Positions 9,086-16,233 of a stretch of 64,000 bases of DNA are shown piece by piece (within the stretch, counting starts at the first letter, position 1; each line of letters begins with the position of its first letter). The stretch covers positions 227 to 64,226 of the forward strand of contig NZ_LMLE01000010.1 of NCBI RefSeq assembly GCF_001422545.1, given 5' to 3'. Made by a program: the position numbers and the translations under genes. The stretch comes from Pedobacter sp. Leaf41. Its GTDB lineage: Bacteria; Bacteroidota; Bacteroidia; Sphingobacteriales; Sphingobacteriaceae. Below the pieces are notes generated by a model that worked only from the letters and a program-made list of their open reading frames with translations, had not been told where the DNA came from and did no database searches.

Positions 9086-9692
9086 GAGATTCTACAAAAG
9101 ATTATAAAACCTTTGTTTGAGATGATGTTTATTATCCGTTGAGGTTGATTAGCTTGTTGAAAGACCTGGTTAAATATAGATCGGGTGTTTCGACAGGCTT
9201 CACAGGACAGCATTTGGGGAAAAATAGTCATTAAGATACAGCCTTCTCACTTTGTAAGTTAACAGAAATTGCTTCTCACAGTTGTGATTTTATGTTTGAT
9301 TGAATTAACCCGCAGCATGACTGCAAACCTTAAATGATATCTAAGGCTCAGCTTGGATATCCTCCACTACAACTGAAAAATTCCTTTCAGTGATATTCCT
9401 AAAAGATGTCAAAGCTTCCGAAAAAAGCTGACAAGAATCGGAAATAAAACTAAATTGTCAATTTGGCACCTGGCAAAAATTAATCACTCGATTAAGTTTT
9501 AGTCACACAAAAATAATAAAGAATTAACATGCATTTTATATCTAATTCGCTATTAGGCGATTGGCTAAAAACTGATTTTTTAATGACGCTGACAGCATTT
9601 TCTGGCACTGACATTGACTTTTAACCAAATATAGTCAGATATTAAAAAAGTAAAACTGGCTGTTTTTTTTAAACAAATAAATAATAAAAAAG
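9086..9692. other. 607-base gap before the barrel gene
   Basis: No convincing gene on either strand. Near 9190 a TTTCGACAGGCTTCACAGGACAG stretch resembles scattered REP-type debris. From about 9580 to 9620 TGAC recurs four times in two pairs (TGACGCTGAC and CTGACATTGAC), and TGGCAC-N5-TTGAC at 9603-9618 resembles a weak sigma-54 promoter for the barrel gene. Confidence 0.45.
9603..9618 (+). promoter_or_regulatory. Weak sigma-54-like motif
   Basis: TGGCAC, five bases, TTGAC matches the -24 half of a sigma-54 promoter well, but the -12 GC is GA. It would start transcription about 60 bases before the barrel gene. Low confidence. Confidence 0.25.
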
Positions 9693-10295
9693 ATGAAAAA
9701 ACTATTATTATCAGTAGTAGCAGTTGCAGGTTTAGTGTATGGAGCAAATGCACAAACAGAAAAAGGAAAAGTAATTTTAGGTGGTAATGTGGGCTTCAAT
9801 TCTACAAAAGTAGAAGGTGCAGCAAAATCTGATGTTAGCTTCAGCATAGTACCAAGTGTTGGTTATTTTGTTGACAATAATTTCGCAATTGGTACCGGCG
9901 TAGGTTACAATTACAACAAACAAGTAAGTGAAAATAGCTTAAACCAGGCATTCGTAGTAGCACCTTTTGGCCGTTACTATGTTGGTTTATCAGATCAATT
10001 CAAATTCTTCGGACAATTATCAGTTCCGATGGCGTTTGGAAACAATAAAATAGTAAATGACAATGGCGATACTGGCGCTAAAGTAGCCTCTACAACCAGC
10101 ATTGGCGTAAACATTGCACCTGGTTTTGCTTTTTTCCCTACCAAAAGAATTGGTATCGAAGTATCAGTTAACGGTTTAGGGTACAATAACCTAAATGTTA
10201 AAAATGAGATCACAGGTGGTGAAGTTTCCTCAAACTCATTCGGTTTAGAAGCAAATACTTTCGCTCCAAAATTGGGCGTTCAGTTCCACTTTTAA
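9693..10295 (+). CDS. Outer-membrane beta-barrel protein
   Basis: A 200-residue exported protein with a classic signal peptide (MKKLLLSVVAVAGLVYGANA, cut before Q21) and about eight predicted amphipathic strands, ending QFHF with the outer-membrane terminal aromatic. It belongs to the small OMP_b-brl type (OmpX/OmpA-barrel size) and resembles the barrel at 4897. No peptidoglycan-binding domain follows, so it is a bare barrel. It has its own strong terminator and a long upstream region, so it is probably a single-gene unit. Specific role unknown. Confidence 0.87.
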   Translation: MKKLLLSVVAVAGLVYGANAQTEKGKVILGGNVGFNSTKVEGAAKSDVSFSIVPSVGYFVDNNFAIGTGVGYNYNKQVSENSLNQAFVVAPFGRYYVGLSDQFKFFGQLSVPMAFGNNKIVNDNGDTGAKVASTTSIGVNIAPGFAFFPTKRIGIEVSVNGLGYNNLNVKNEITGGEVSSNSFGLEANTFAPKLGVQFHF

Positions 10296-10313
10296 TCGGA
10301 ACATTTTAGTTAA

Positions 10314-10351
10314 AAAAAAGCCTCAGAATCACAGATTCTGAGGCTTTTTTT
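10314..10351. terminator. Bidirectional terminator
   Basis: AAAAAAGCCTCAGAATC and its exact complement form a 17-bp stem with an ACA loop; Ts follow on the plus strand and As precede, so it can serve both the barrel gene and the convergent M28 gene. Confidence 0.9.
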
Positions 10352-10354
10352 GCT

Positions 10355-10385
10355 TTCGGCATTTCGACCGAAGTGGAGAAATCTT
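10355..10385. repeat. REP-like TTCGG...CCGAA repeat
   Basis: TTTCGGCATTTCGACCGAAG, with TTCGG pairing to CCGAA, followed by GTGGAGAAATCT, has the look of an interspersed intergenic repeat common in this phylum (from memory, not searched). Confidence 0.4.
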
Positions 10386-10468
10386 TAAAAAATGAGTAAA
10401 ATCCTTAAATAAATTCAAAAGGCCGAACGTGTGAAATGATAATCAGGTAATCTGTGAACGACTGATTC

Positions 10469-12121
10469 TTATTTCTTTTCTCTTATCGCTTTAAATTCCG
10501 ATCCATCTTTCCACTTCGGATAAACATCTTCATTACTTAAACGGTAACCCATATCAAAAACCAATCTCACGTCTTGTACAATTCCAGATAAATCCCAGGT
10601 TTTTGCATCAAAATTATCTTGCGGTGAATGATATCTGAATTTGGTAAAATCAGCTACTTGTTTTAAACCCCACTCCCGGCCATTCTTTACATTATCAACT
10701 CCAGAACCCGTAAATAGCGATGGTACGCCAACTTTCGCGAGGTTAAAATGATCAGAGCGGTAGTATAAACCAGAAGAAGGAACCGGATCTGGAACCACAA
10801 CCCTACCCTGTTTTTTAGCAGAAGCAGAAGCGTAATCTTCTAACTCAGACTGACCGAAGCCATACACCACAATGTCTTTGGTTTTGCCGGCAATCCCCAT
10901 CATATCCATATTGATATTGGCAACCGTTTTATCTAGAGGAAAAGAAGGATGTTTGGCATAGTATTCTGATCCCAGTAAACCCTGCTCCTCCGCGGTATAG
11001 GAGATGAATAGAATAGTCCTATTTGGTGCTTTTGGCGATTTCTTAAATGCCGAAGCGAGTTCAAACAACGATGCTACACCAGTTGCATTATCAACCGCAC
11101 CATTATAAATAGAGTCTCCCTGAATCTTCTCACCAATGCCTAAATGATCCCAGTGAGCCGAATAAATAATAGCCTCATCTTTTCGGGTAGTGCCCGGTAT
11201 TTTTGCCAAAACGTTATAAGTAACCGACTTTTTGATCGTATTCTTTACAGTCAAAGAAGTGGTTGCATTTAAATCTACCGCCTTAAAATTTTTGCTCCTG
11301 GCAGCCGAAAATAAGGCATCACTCTCACCAGCCATTTTGAAAAGTGCCTTGGCCTTATCCAAAGAAATCCAGCCTTCAATAACCGTTCTATTCATGCCGT
11401 TATCTGCCGATTGCAAATTCAGCTTCGATTTCGACCAGCCACTGCGCACCACCGTCCAAGGGTAAGCTGCAGGTTCAGTATCGTGAATAATTAATACTGC
11501 AGCTGCACCCTGCCTCGAGGCTTCCTCGAATTTATAAGTCCAGCGACCGTAATAAGTCATGTTTTTGCCCTTAAATAAATTCGAATCCGAAAAGCCCGGA
11601 TCGTTGATCATAACCACAACCGTTTTACCTTTCACATCCAGATTTTTATAATCATCCCAACCGTATTCTGGAGCTACAATGCCATAACCCGCAAAAACCA
11701 ATGGCGAATTTTTTATGTTCACTTCATCTTGTACACGGCGTGATCCTGCAACGAAATCCGTCAAATAATCCAAACTTAAACTCCCTGATTTCCCTTGAAT
11801 CACCATCTTACTTTCAGGTACCGATTTAATCTCCACCATAGGCACTTCCTGAAAAAAGCTATCGCCATTGCCAGGTTCTAAACCCAATTGCTCAAATTCT
11901 CGCTTTAAGTAATTGATGGTTTTGGTTTCGCCGTTGGTAAAAGGTTTTCTCCCTTCCAGGCTGTCAGCAGCAATTGCTGATAAATAGTGAGTTAAGCTCG
12001 AATCGTTGATGGCTTTGATGGCCAATGAGTCTGGCCCGTTGTTAGTATTATTTTCTTTTGCCTGCTTGCAGGAGTGAGCAAACAAGGCAATTGCCACCCC
12101 GTAAAATAAGATTTTGTTCAT
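10469..12121 (-). CDS. M28 family metallopeptidase, lipoprotein
   Basis: A 550-residue exported aminopeptidase-type enzyme with two zinc ions. I start at the ATG at 12121, where a lipoprotein signal begins (MNKILFYGVAIALFAHSC, lipid on Cys18); a longer upstream reading would bury this signal. A PA-type insert lies near residues 140-270. The zinc and catalytic set is present: H323 in SAHWDHLG, D344 in GAVDNATG, the glutamate pair at 378-379 in TAEEQG, the aspartate of NMDMMG and the histidine of YRSDHF. It probably trims peptides in the periplasm or at the surface for uptake. A second, smaller M28 lipoprotein is at 51848. Confidence 0.93.
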   Translation of the reverse strand: MNKILFYGVAIALFAHSCKQAKENNTNNGPDSLAIKAINDSSLTHYLSAIAADSLEGRKPFTNGETKTINYLKREFEQLGLEPGNGDSFFQEVPMVEIKSVPESKMVIQGKSGSLSLDYLTDFVAGSRRVQDEVNIKNSPLVFAGYGIVAPEYGWDDYKNLDVKGKTVVVMINDPGFSDSNLFKGKNMTYYGRWTYKFEEASRQGAAAVLIIHDTEPAAYPWTVVRSGWSKSKLNLQSADNGMNRTVIEGWISLDKAKALFKMAGESDALFSAARSKNFKAVDLNATTSLTVKNTIKKSVTYNVLAKIPGTTRKDEAIIYSAHWDHLGIGEKIQGDSIYNGAVDNATGVASLFELASAFKKSPKAPNRTILFISYTAEEQGLLGSEYYAKHPSFPLDKTVANINMDMMGIAGKTKDIVVYGFGQSELEDYASASAKKQGRVVVPDPVPSSGLYYRSDHFNLAKVGVPSLFTGSGVDNVKNGREWGLKQVADFTKFRYHSPQDNFDAKTWDLSGIVQDVRLVFDMGYRLSNEDVYPKWKDGSEFKAIREKK

Positions 12122-12592
12122 TGAGGATATTTTAAGCTGGTAATTTAGGAATTTTTTTGATTTAATGTTTTTAAGGATCTGGAGCGCAACAACAGAAGCA
12201 TTTTTTTGATTTAGCTTCCCGCTTATCATCTTAAGTTTTAAACATCGATAAGATGGCGATAGCAAAGTAATTACAAATTAAAACTTAATCATTACTATCG
12301 GGGCTAGATGGCGAGAACAGTAAAAATATCAAAGCTCCAAATGCGAAGCAACTTCCGGTTTCCCCTATTGCGATCGTGCAAATTTTTATTTTAGAAGGAT
12401 CAACTGGTGTTTTATATGTTATGTACTTAGCACTAAATCTGAAAAGCGATTTATTTGATAAAAGATTCGTAAAACCACCAATTTGTTAAAGATTTACGAA
12501 TGTTATTTAATTCGGCTTTGCGAAATGCGTAAATTTAGATGTTGGCAGTAATTTTACAGACCGACTGCTACCAAAAGAAAACATTGACATAA
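12122..12592. other. Gap with imperfect inverted repeat before small accessory genes
   Basis: The stretch holds no convincing gene. At 12474-12549 an imperfect inverted repeat (outer ACCACCAA against TTGGCAGT, inner ATTTACG and CGTAAAT) resembles the larger one at 13468-13603, and both are followed by closely similar sequence (GTAATTTT, ACCGAC, AAAAGAAAA, TTGAC). Confidence 0.4.
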
Positions 12593-12808
12593 ATGAAAAA
12601 ATGTTTTTACATTTCAGGACTATTACTAATTATTTTTGGTTGTTTATCAGGAATGATTTTAGATGCACTCACTTTTATTATAGCAATTTTAGGAATAATT
12701 TTAGCACTAATTTCTAATCAGAAGCTTCGGTTAAAATTACTCACAGTTGTTGTTGTTCCGCCAATAGTAATTTACGGACAAATAATATTCTTCTTCTCTA
12801 ATTCCTAA
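12593..12808 (+). CDS. Small hydrophobic membrane protein
   Basis: A 71-residue protein that I do not recognise. Two or three membrane helices fill nearly all of it (about 6-22, 25-42 and 49-69). No catalytic or binding motif is visible. It starts 43 bases after the inverted-repeat end at 12549 and is followed after 9 bases by the secreted-protein gene, so the two are probably one transcript. Base composition is AT-rich like the rest of the 12.5-15.6 kb patch, fitting accessory DNA. Confidence 0.6.
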   Translation: MKKCFYISGLLLIIFGCLSGMILDALTFIIAILGIILALISNQKLRLKLLTVVVVPPIVIYGQIIFFFSNS

Positions 12809-12817
12809 ATACATATT

Positions 12818-13462
12818 ATGAAAACAATATTTGCACTTTTACTTTTGACAATTTGTACCCAAACATTTGCACAAACCACAAAATGGACAAAAGAACAAGA
12901 AGACGAAATTACAGGAGATCAATCAGCTAAATTTGATGATGATAACCTGGTTGATTATTTCAGTACTACACACTTAAATGATGAAGATAATATGCTGCGA
13001 AATGTACTCTCAATCAATTTATCTTCGTTGAAAAGTGAAATTAAAATTAACTTATTGAACAATAGCATTCTCTATAACAATAAAAAATCTGCTTACTATA
13101 CATTCTGCACTATTAATGAAAATAAAATATGCCAAGTAGTTTTCGACTATATGGACCAAATTGCAATTCCCAATATTTCTGGTGAAAAAAAAGATTTGAA
13201 AGAAAAACTAAAATTTCGATTTAATCCAAACAACAAAAAAGTTCAAGTTATTGGTTATGAATTAAGTTATAAAAAAGGTTCAAAAATTGTTAAAAAATCT
13301 TTCAACTTTTTGACTGGAAAATATATAGCTACCTGTAAAAATAATGGGAAAACAACTAATGGAAGCGGTTGGGCTAAAGAACTTCAAAATATTTATGTAG
13401 AAAATTGGAATGTCGCATTTTTACGTGACAAAATATTTTGGTATGGAGAAGAAGTGGAATAA
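12818..13462 (+). CDS. Secreted protein of unknown function
   Basis: A 214-residue exported protein: signal peptide MKTIFALLLLTICTQTFA, cut before Q19, then a hydrophilic, lysine- and asparagine-rich chain. No known domain, repeat or catalytic motif is recognised. It follows the small membrane protein by 9 bases. The stop codon lies 5 bases before a long imperfect inverted repeat (13468-13603), so the pair of genes is bounded by related repeats on both sides. Confidence 0.65.
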   Translation: MKTIFALLLLTICTQTFAQTTKWTKEQEDEITGDQSAKFDDDNLVDYFSTTHLNDEDNMLRNVLSINLSSLKSEIKINLLNNSILYNNKKSAYYTFCTINENKICQVVFDYMDQIAIPNISGEKKDLKEKLKFRFNPNNKKVQVIGYELSYKKGSKIVKKSFNFLTGKYIATCKNNGKTTNGSGWAKELQNIYVENWNVAFLRDKIFWYGEEVE

Positions 13463-13467
13463 AAACT

Positions 13468-13603
13468 ACCGCCAACAAGGATTTTGCGTCAGGCGGGCTG
13501 ATTGCAAAATTCAACAGTTGTTTTTCAATTAAACAGTAGTAATAAAACCAGCATTTGTGCTTTGATTTCCTGCCCGAACGCAAAGCCCCGAAATGTTAGC
13601 GGT
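13468..13603. repeat. 136-bp imperfect inverted repeat, cassette-boundary-like
   Basis: ACCGCCAACA at the left end pairs with TGTTAGCGGT at the right end (9 of 10). Inside, TTTGCGT near 13482 pairs with ACGCAAA near 13579, and GGCGGG with CCTGCCC less exactly. The overall plan, short conserved ends and a long weakly paired middle just after a gene's stop codon, recalls integron attC sites, but the core sites RYYYAAC/GTTRRRY are not met. Confidence 0.5.
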
Positions 13604-13648
13604 AATTTTGTCGAACACCGACATCTGAAACAGAGAAAGTAAAAGAAA

Positions 13649-13714
13649 ATGACATTAATTGACTTCTACGAAGGAGTAAAATTGAACAGTGGATGTGACA
13701 GAGAAATTGGTTAA
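13649..13714 (+). pseudogene. Possible N-terminal gene fragment (21 codons)
   Basis: ATG at 13649 opens MTLIDFYEGVKLNSGCDREI and stops after 21 residues. It sits just where the first gene of a cassette would start relative to the repeat, so it may be the stub of a deleted gene. It could also be chance. Confidence 0.25.
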
Positions 13715-13721
13715 TTGAAAA

Positions 13722-13811
13722 TTATTGATATTCATCAAATTCCTGTCCCAATTCTCTAGTTTCAACTGGCTAGTTTTTAGGGAGGGGCTCAGGTGAACCT
13801 ACATAGTTCAT
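13722..13811 (-). pseudogene. Possible broken small gene
   Basis: On the minus strand an ATG at 13811 reads MNYVGSPEPLPKN, a TAG, then PVETRELGQEFDEYQ and a TAA at 13722-13724. The amino-acid choice on both sides of the TAG looks protein-like, suggesting a nonsense-broken gene or the end of a decayed larger one. No family is recognised. Confidence 0.3.
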
Positions 13812-13887
13812 CCCTTGCCGCGGACTATCAATATTAGATAAACATTTCGCTGTAGTTTTACAAAATCGACCTTAAAACACTATCAAA

Positions 13888-14601
13888 ATGGAGAAAAAAA
13901 TAATCTCAACCATAATCATTGCAACGTTTCTAACAATTATGGGTTGCAGAAGCGACAAAAAAGAACAACCAAGAGATGCTATTGTTAAAGTACAGAAAAA
14001 TCGTAATCCACAAAATGACAGCCTACATCGTGAAGACACCCTAACTGAAGACAAAAAAGATCCAAATATCAATCCTGTTTACACTTCAAAGTCTATCAAC
14101 ATTGAAAATGCATTAATAAACGGACATAAAATGATATTATCTAAAACTGAATTTAACACCATATATCCAAGAAACGATTCGGTAAAAACGACGCTCTGGG
14201 AATGTGGAAATCCTTTTGAATGGTTGGATAAAGAATGGATGATAAAAAAGTATGGCCCTGAAAATAAAGAAAAAGGAACGTTTGAAAGATTCAACAGTGA
14301 AATTACAACTATCTACCTGAAAAAAACTGAATATAATACCAACAACCACCTGGTATTATTTGATCGGGCTTCAGCTGAAAACAATTCTTTTAAAATAATC
14401 AGTCATAATATTACATTAGATAGGAATACAACTCTGGAAGGATTCAAACAAATATTTCCGAATGCGGAAATTGAAAAATTAGCTAATAAGAACGAGGTTA
14501 GAGCCAGATTTTCCTTAGGAGAAAAGAGAGATGATGCCTTTTTATTTTATTTCAAAAATGGAAAGTTAAATTACTTTACTTTATGGTGGCTTTTGTGTTA
14601 A
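13888..14601 (+). CDS. Lipoprotein of unknown function
   Basis: A 237-residue lipoprotein: signal MEKKIISTIIIATFLTIMGC with the lipid-bearing cysteine at 20 (lipobox TIMGC), then a charged linker rich in lysine, aspartate and asparagine to about residue 70, then a compact domain with WECGNPFEWLDKEW near 104-117. No known family is recognised. It lies in the AT-rich accessory patch and is followed directly by a 5'-truncated frame (14602-14934). Confidence 0.65.
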   Translation: MEKKIISTIIIATFLTIMGCRSDKKEQPRDAIVKVQKNRNPQNDSLHREDTLTEDKKDPNINPVYTSKSINIENALINGHKMILSKTEFNTIYPRNDSVKTTLWECGNPFEWLDKEWMIKKYGPENKEKGTFERFNSEITTIYLKKTEYNTNNHLVLFDRASAENNSFKIISHNITLDRNTTLEGFKQIFPNAEIEKLANKNEVRARFSLGEKRDDAFLFYFKNGKLNYFTLWWLLC

Positions 14602-14934
14602 AGAACATGGCTGGAAGCTGGGACAATTGATCATGAATATTTCCTCGTCGACAAAAAAGGAAATCGGAAAAAAATAAATATGCTTTGGAATTACAAACAA
14701 CAGACGACAGAATTACCAGGAGTATTATTATCTGGCTCTGGTAGTACAACTGGAGCAATGCCGGATGGAGGTTCATCAAGTGGATCTCCTTTAGCAATTC
14801 ATTTCACAGACTTTACGGTTTTTAACAAAGACACAACTATAAGAGACGAAAGAAAAGAATTCAAATTTCAACAACGGTTTGACTCATTGACAACCACATT
14901 AGTAGACGAATATAGAAAGAAATCAGGCATATAG
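14602..14934 (+). pseudogene. 5'-truncated gene fragment
   Basis: The frame is open from 14602, right after a TAA, to the TAG at 14932-14934 and reads as protein throughout (TWLEAGTIDHEYFLVDKKGN at its start), but it has no good start codon there. The first ATG, at 14680, would give 84 residues and discard a protein-like stretch of 26. So this looks like the C-terminal part of a gene whose front was lost, beside the lipoprotein at 13888. It carries a Gly/Ser-rich stretch (GSGSTTGAMPDGGSSSGSP). If it is instead expressed from the ATG at 14680, it would be a small cytoplasmic protein of unknown role. Confidence 0.5.
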
Positions 14935-15127
14935 CATCACCTTGCCAAAAGTAAAGCGGATGTGAGAATGTACATTGAAGCAATAATAAATGGTAATTTT
15001 AAAGGTTCCGACAGAATATTTATATGAAGTAACATTTTGTAGATTATTAACCTTTTTTTCTTAAGATTGTCTGTAGTTGCATCTTTCGATTACCAATAAA
15101 GTGTAATAGCGCTCATAACAACAATAC

Positions 15128-15586
15128 ATGAATAAAGTAATATTTAGATTCTGGTTAACTAATATCCTAACAGGCATAGCTTTATATATCATCTTTAGAA
15201 TTGTAATTTCGGAAACAAATCATGAGGACGGAGATTTTTGGACGTGGCTTTTACAGATTTTAGATATACTGTTAAACTTAGCCTATTCGTTTATATACCT
15301 AATCGCAATGGCGATTTGTTCATCAACAATTTTCCTTAACTTGATTGATAAAATAAGAAATAATGTTTACCTCTCTTTTTTAACATTTCTAGGATTACCA
15401 GTATGCGGTGTCGTTTTTATCGCAGGAGTAATGATAACTGAAAAGCTTTTAGAACACGATGAAGTTACTATATTTAGAAATCTATTAACCTTCTCGATAG
15501 CCTATCTACTGTTTACCACTCTACAATTCTTGCTATTCAGAAAAAAAATAAACAAACCGGATTTTAATGAGGTAAAGAGTTATTGA
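15128..15586 (+). CDS. Four-helix membrane protein of unknown function
   Basis: A 152-residue inner-membrane protein with four predicted helices (about 8-28, 46-72, 80-105 and 120-140) and short charged loops. No conserved motif is recognised. It is the last gene of the AT-rich accessory patch and ends 47 bases before a strong bidirectional terminator. Its function is unknown; the size and topology fit small immunity- or stress-type membrane proteins, but nothing in the sequence proves that. Confidence 0.62.
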   Translation: MNKVIFRFWLTNILTGIALYIIFRIVISETNHEDGDFWTWLLQILDILLNLAYSFIYLIAMAICSSTIFLNLIDKIRNNVYLSFLTFLGLPVCGVVFIAGVMITEKLLEHDEVTIFRNLLTFSIAYLLFTTLQFLLFRKKINKPDFNEVKSY

Positions 15587-15633
15587 GAAAAGAGTAAGGT
15601 TAAAGAACACAAGTGCCCATGCCATTTAAATGC

Positions 15634-15668
15634 AACAAACCCATCGATCCCTCGATGGGTTTGTTTTT
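15634..15668. terminator. Bidirectional terminator
   Basis: AACAAACCCATCGA and TCGATGGGTTTGTT make a 14-bp perfect stem with a TCCC loop and flanking T/A runs, between the convergent genes ending at 15586 and 15667. Confidence 0.9.
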
Positions 15669-16110
15669 AATCGGCTAATTCTTTAATAAATTTACCGTCT
15701 GCATTATACCAAACATTCACATCGGGTGTGCCTTCAATATCTACCTTATAAGTAATTTTTCCACCAGTATTTATCCAGTCTACATCCTCAATTCGTCCTT
15801 TCGGATATTTAGATTTAATACTTTTTGCTATTGAAGCAGGCAACTGATTATGGGGGATGTCTTTTTCCTGCGATACAACTTTTCCAACACTTGTATAAGT
15901 TACTTTGTGATCAACTTTTGCTAAATCGAAGTCAGCTTCATAGTTTCCACTCTTCATTTCCCAATCTATATCAGTAGCTTTTGGAAAAGCCTTCATAAAA
16001 GCATTTTTTACCGCTGCAGGTACTTTGCTTTTGTCTATATCTTGAGCATTGCTGCTGGCCACTCCTCCCACCAGGAAGAATGCTGCCAAAATGGTGCTTT
16101 TGTAATTCAT
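15667..16110 (-). CDS. Exported PepSY-like protein (DUF2874)
   Basis: A 147-residue exported protein: signal peptide to about residue 22 (ends SSNA), then two PepSY-like halves. The first contains KSKVPAAVKNAFMKAFPKA and DIDWEMKSGNYEADF; the second LPASIAKSIKSKYP and EDVDWINTGGKITYKVDIEG. This double pattern is that of the periplasmic PepSY-like (beta-lactamase-inhibitor-like fold, PF11396) family, abundant in Bacteroidetes. The fold may inhibit proteases or bind ligands; the exact role is not known. It stands alone, between the bidirectional terminator and an upstream hairpin. Confidence 0.88.
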   Translation of the reverse strand: MNYKSTILAAFFLVGGVASSNAQDIDKSKVPAAVKNAFMKAFPKATDIDWEMKSGNYEADFDLAKVDHKVTYTSVGKVVSQEKDIPHNQLPASIAKSIKSKYPKGRIEDVDWINTGGKITYKVDIEGTPDVNVWYNADGKFIKELAD

Positions 16111-16163
16111 ATTAAAATAACATTAGGGCACAAAAAATGTTTGAATAGTTGCCTCAAGTGATA

Positions 16164-16195
16164 TTTAGTAGCCATTAACAAAAATGGCTACTAAA
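16164..16195 (-). terminator. Hairpin downstream of the S9B peptidase gene
   Basis: TTTAGTAGCCATT and AATGGCTACTAAA form a 13-bp stem with a 6-base loop, 38 bases past the stop of the peptidase gene on the minus strand. There is no U-tract, so it may stabilise the mRNA end rather than terminate. Confidence 0.55.
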
Positions 16196-16233
16196 TCGTA
16201 AGCCATTTTATACTGGATTAAAAAAAATTTTAA

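Larger units (their letters stand above)
13463..13887. other. Gap with long inverted repeat and gene fragments
   Basis: This 425-base stretch holds the inverted repeat at 13468-13603, a 21-residue open frame at 13649-13714, and a reverse-strand protein-like remnant with an internal stop at 13722-13811. No intact gene is seen. Confidence 0.5.

Noticed and set aside
13468..13603. True integron attC site
   Set aside because: The ends do not match the core sites RYYYAAC and GTTRRRY, and there is no integrase gene in the window. Kept only as cassette-like.
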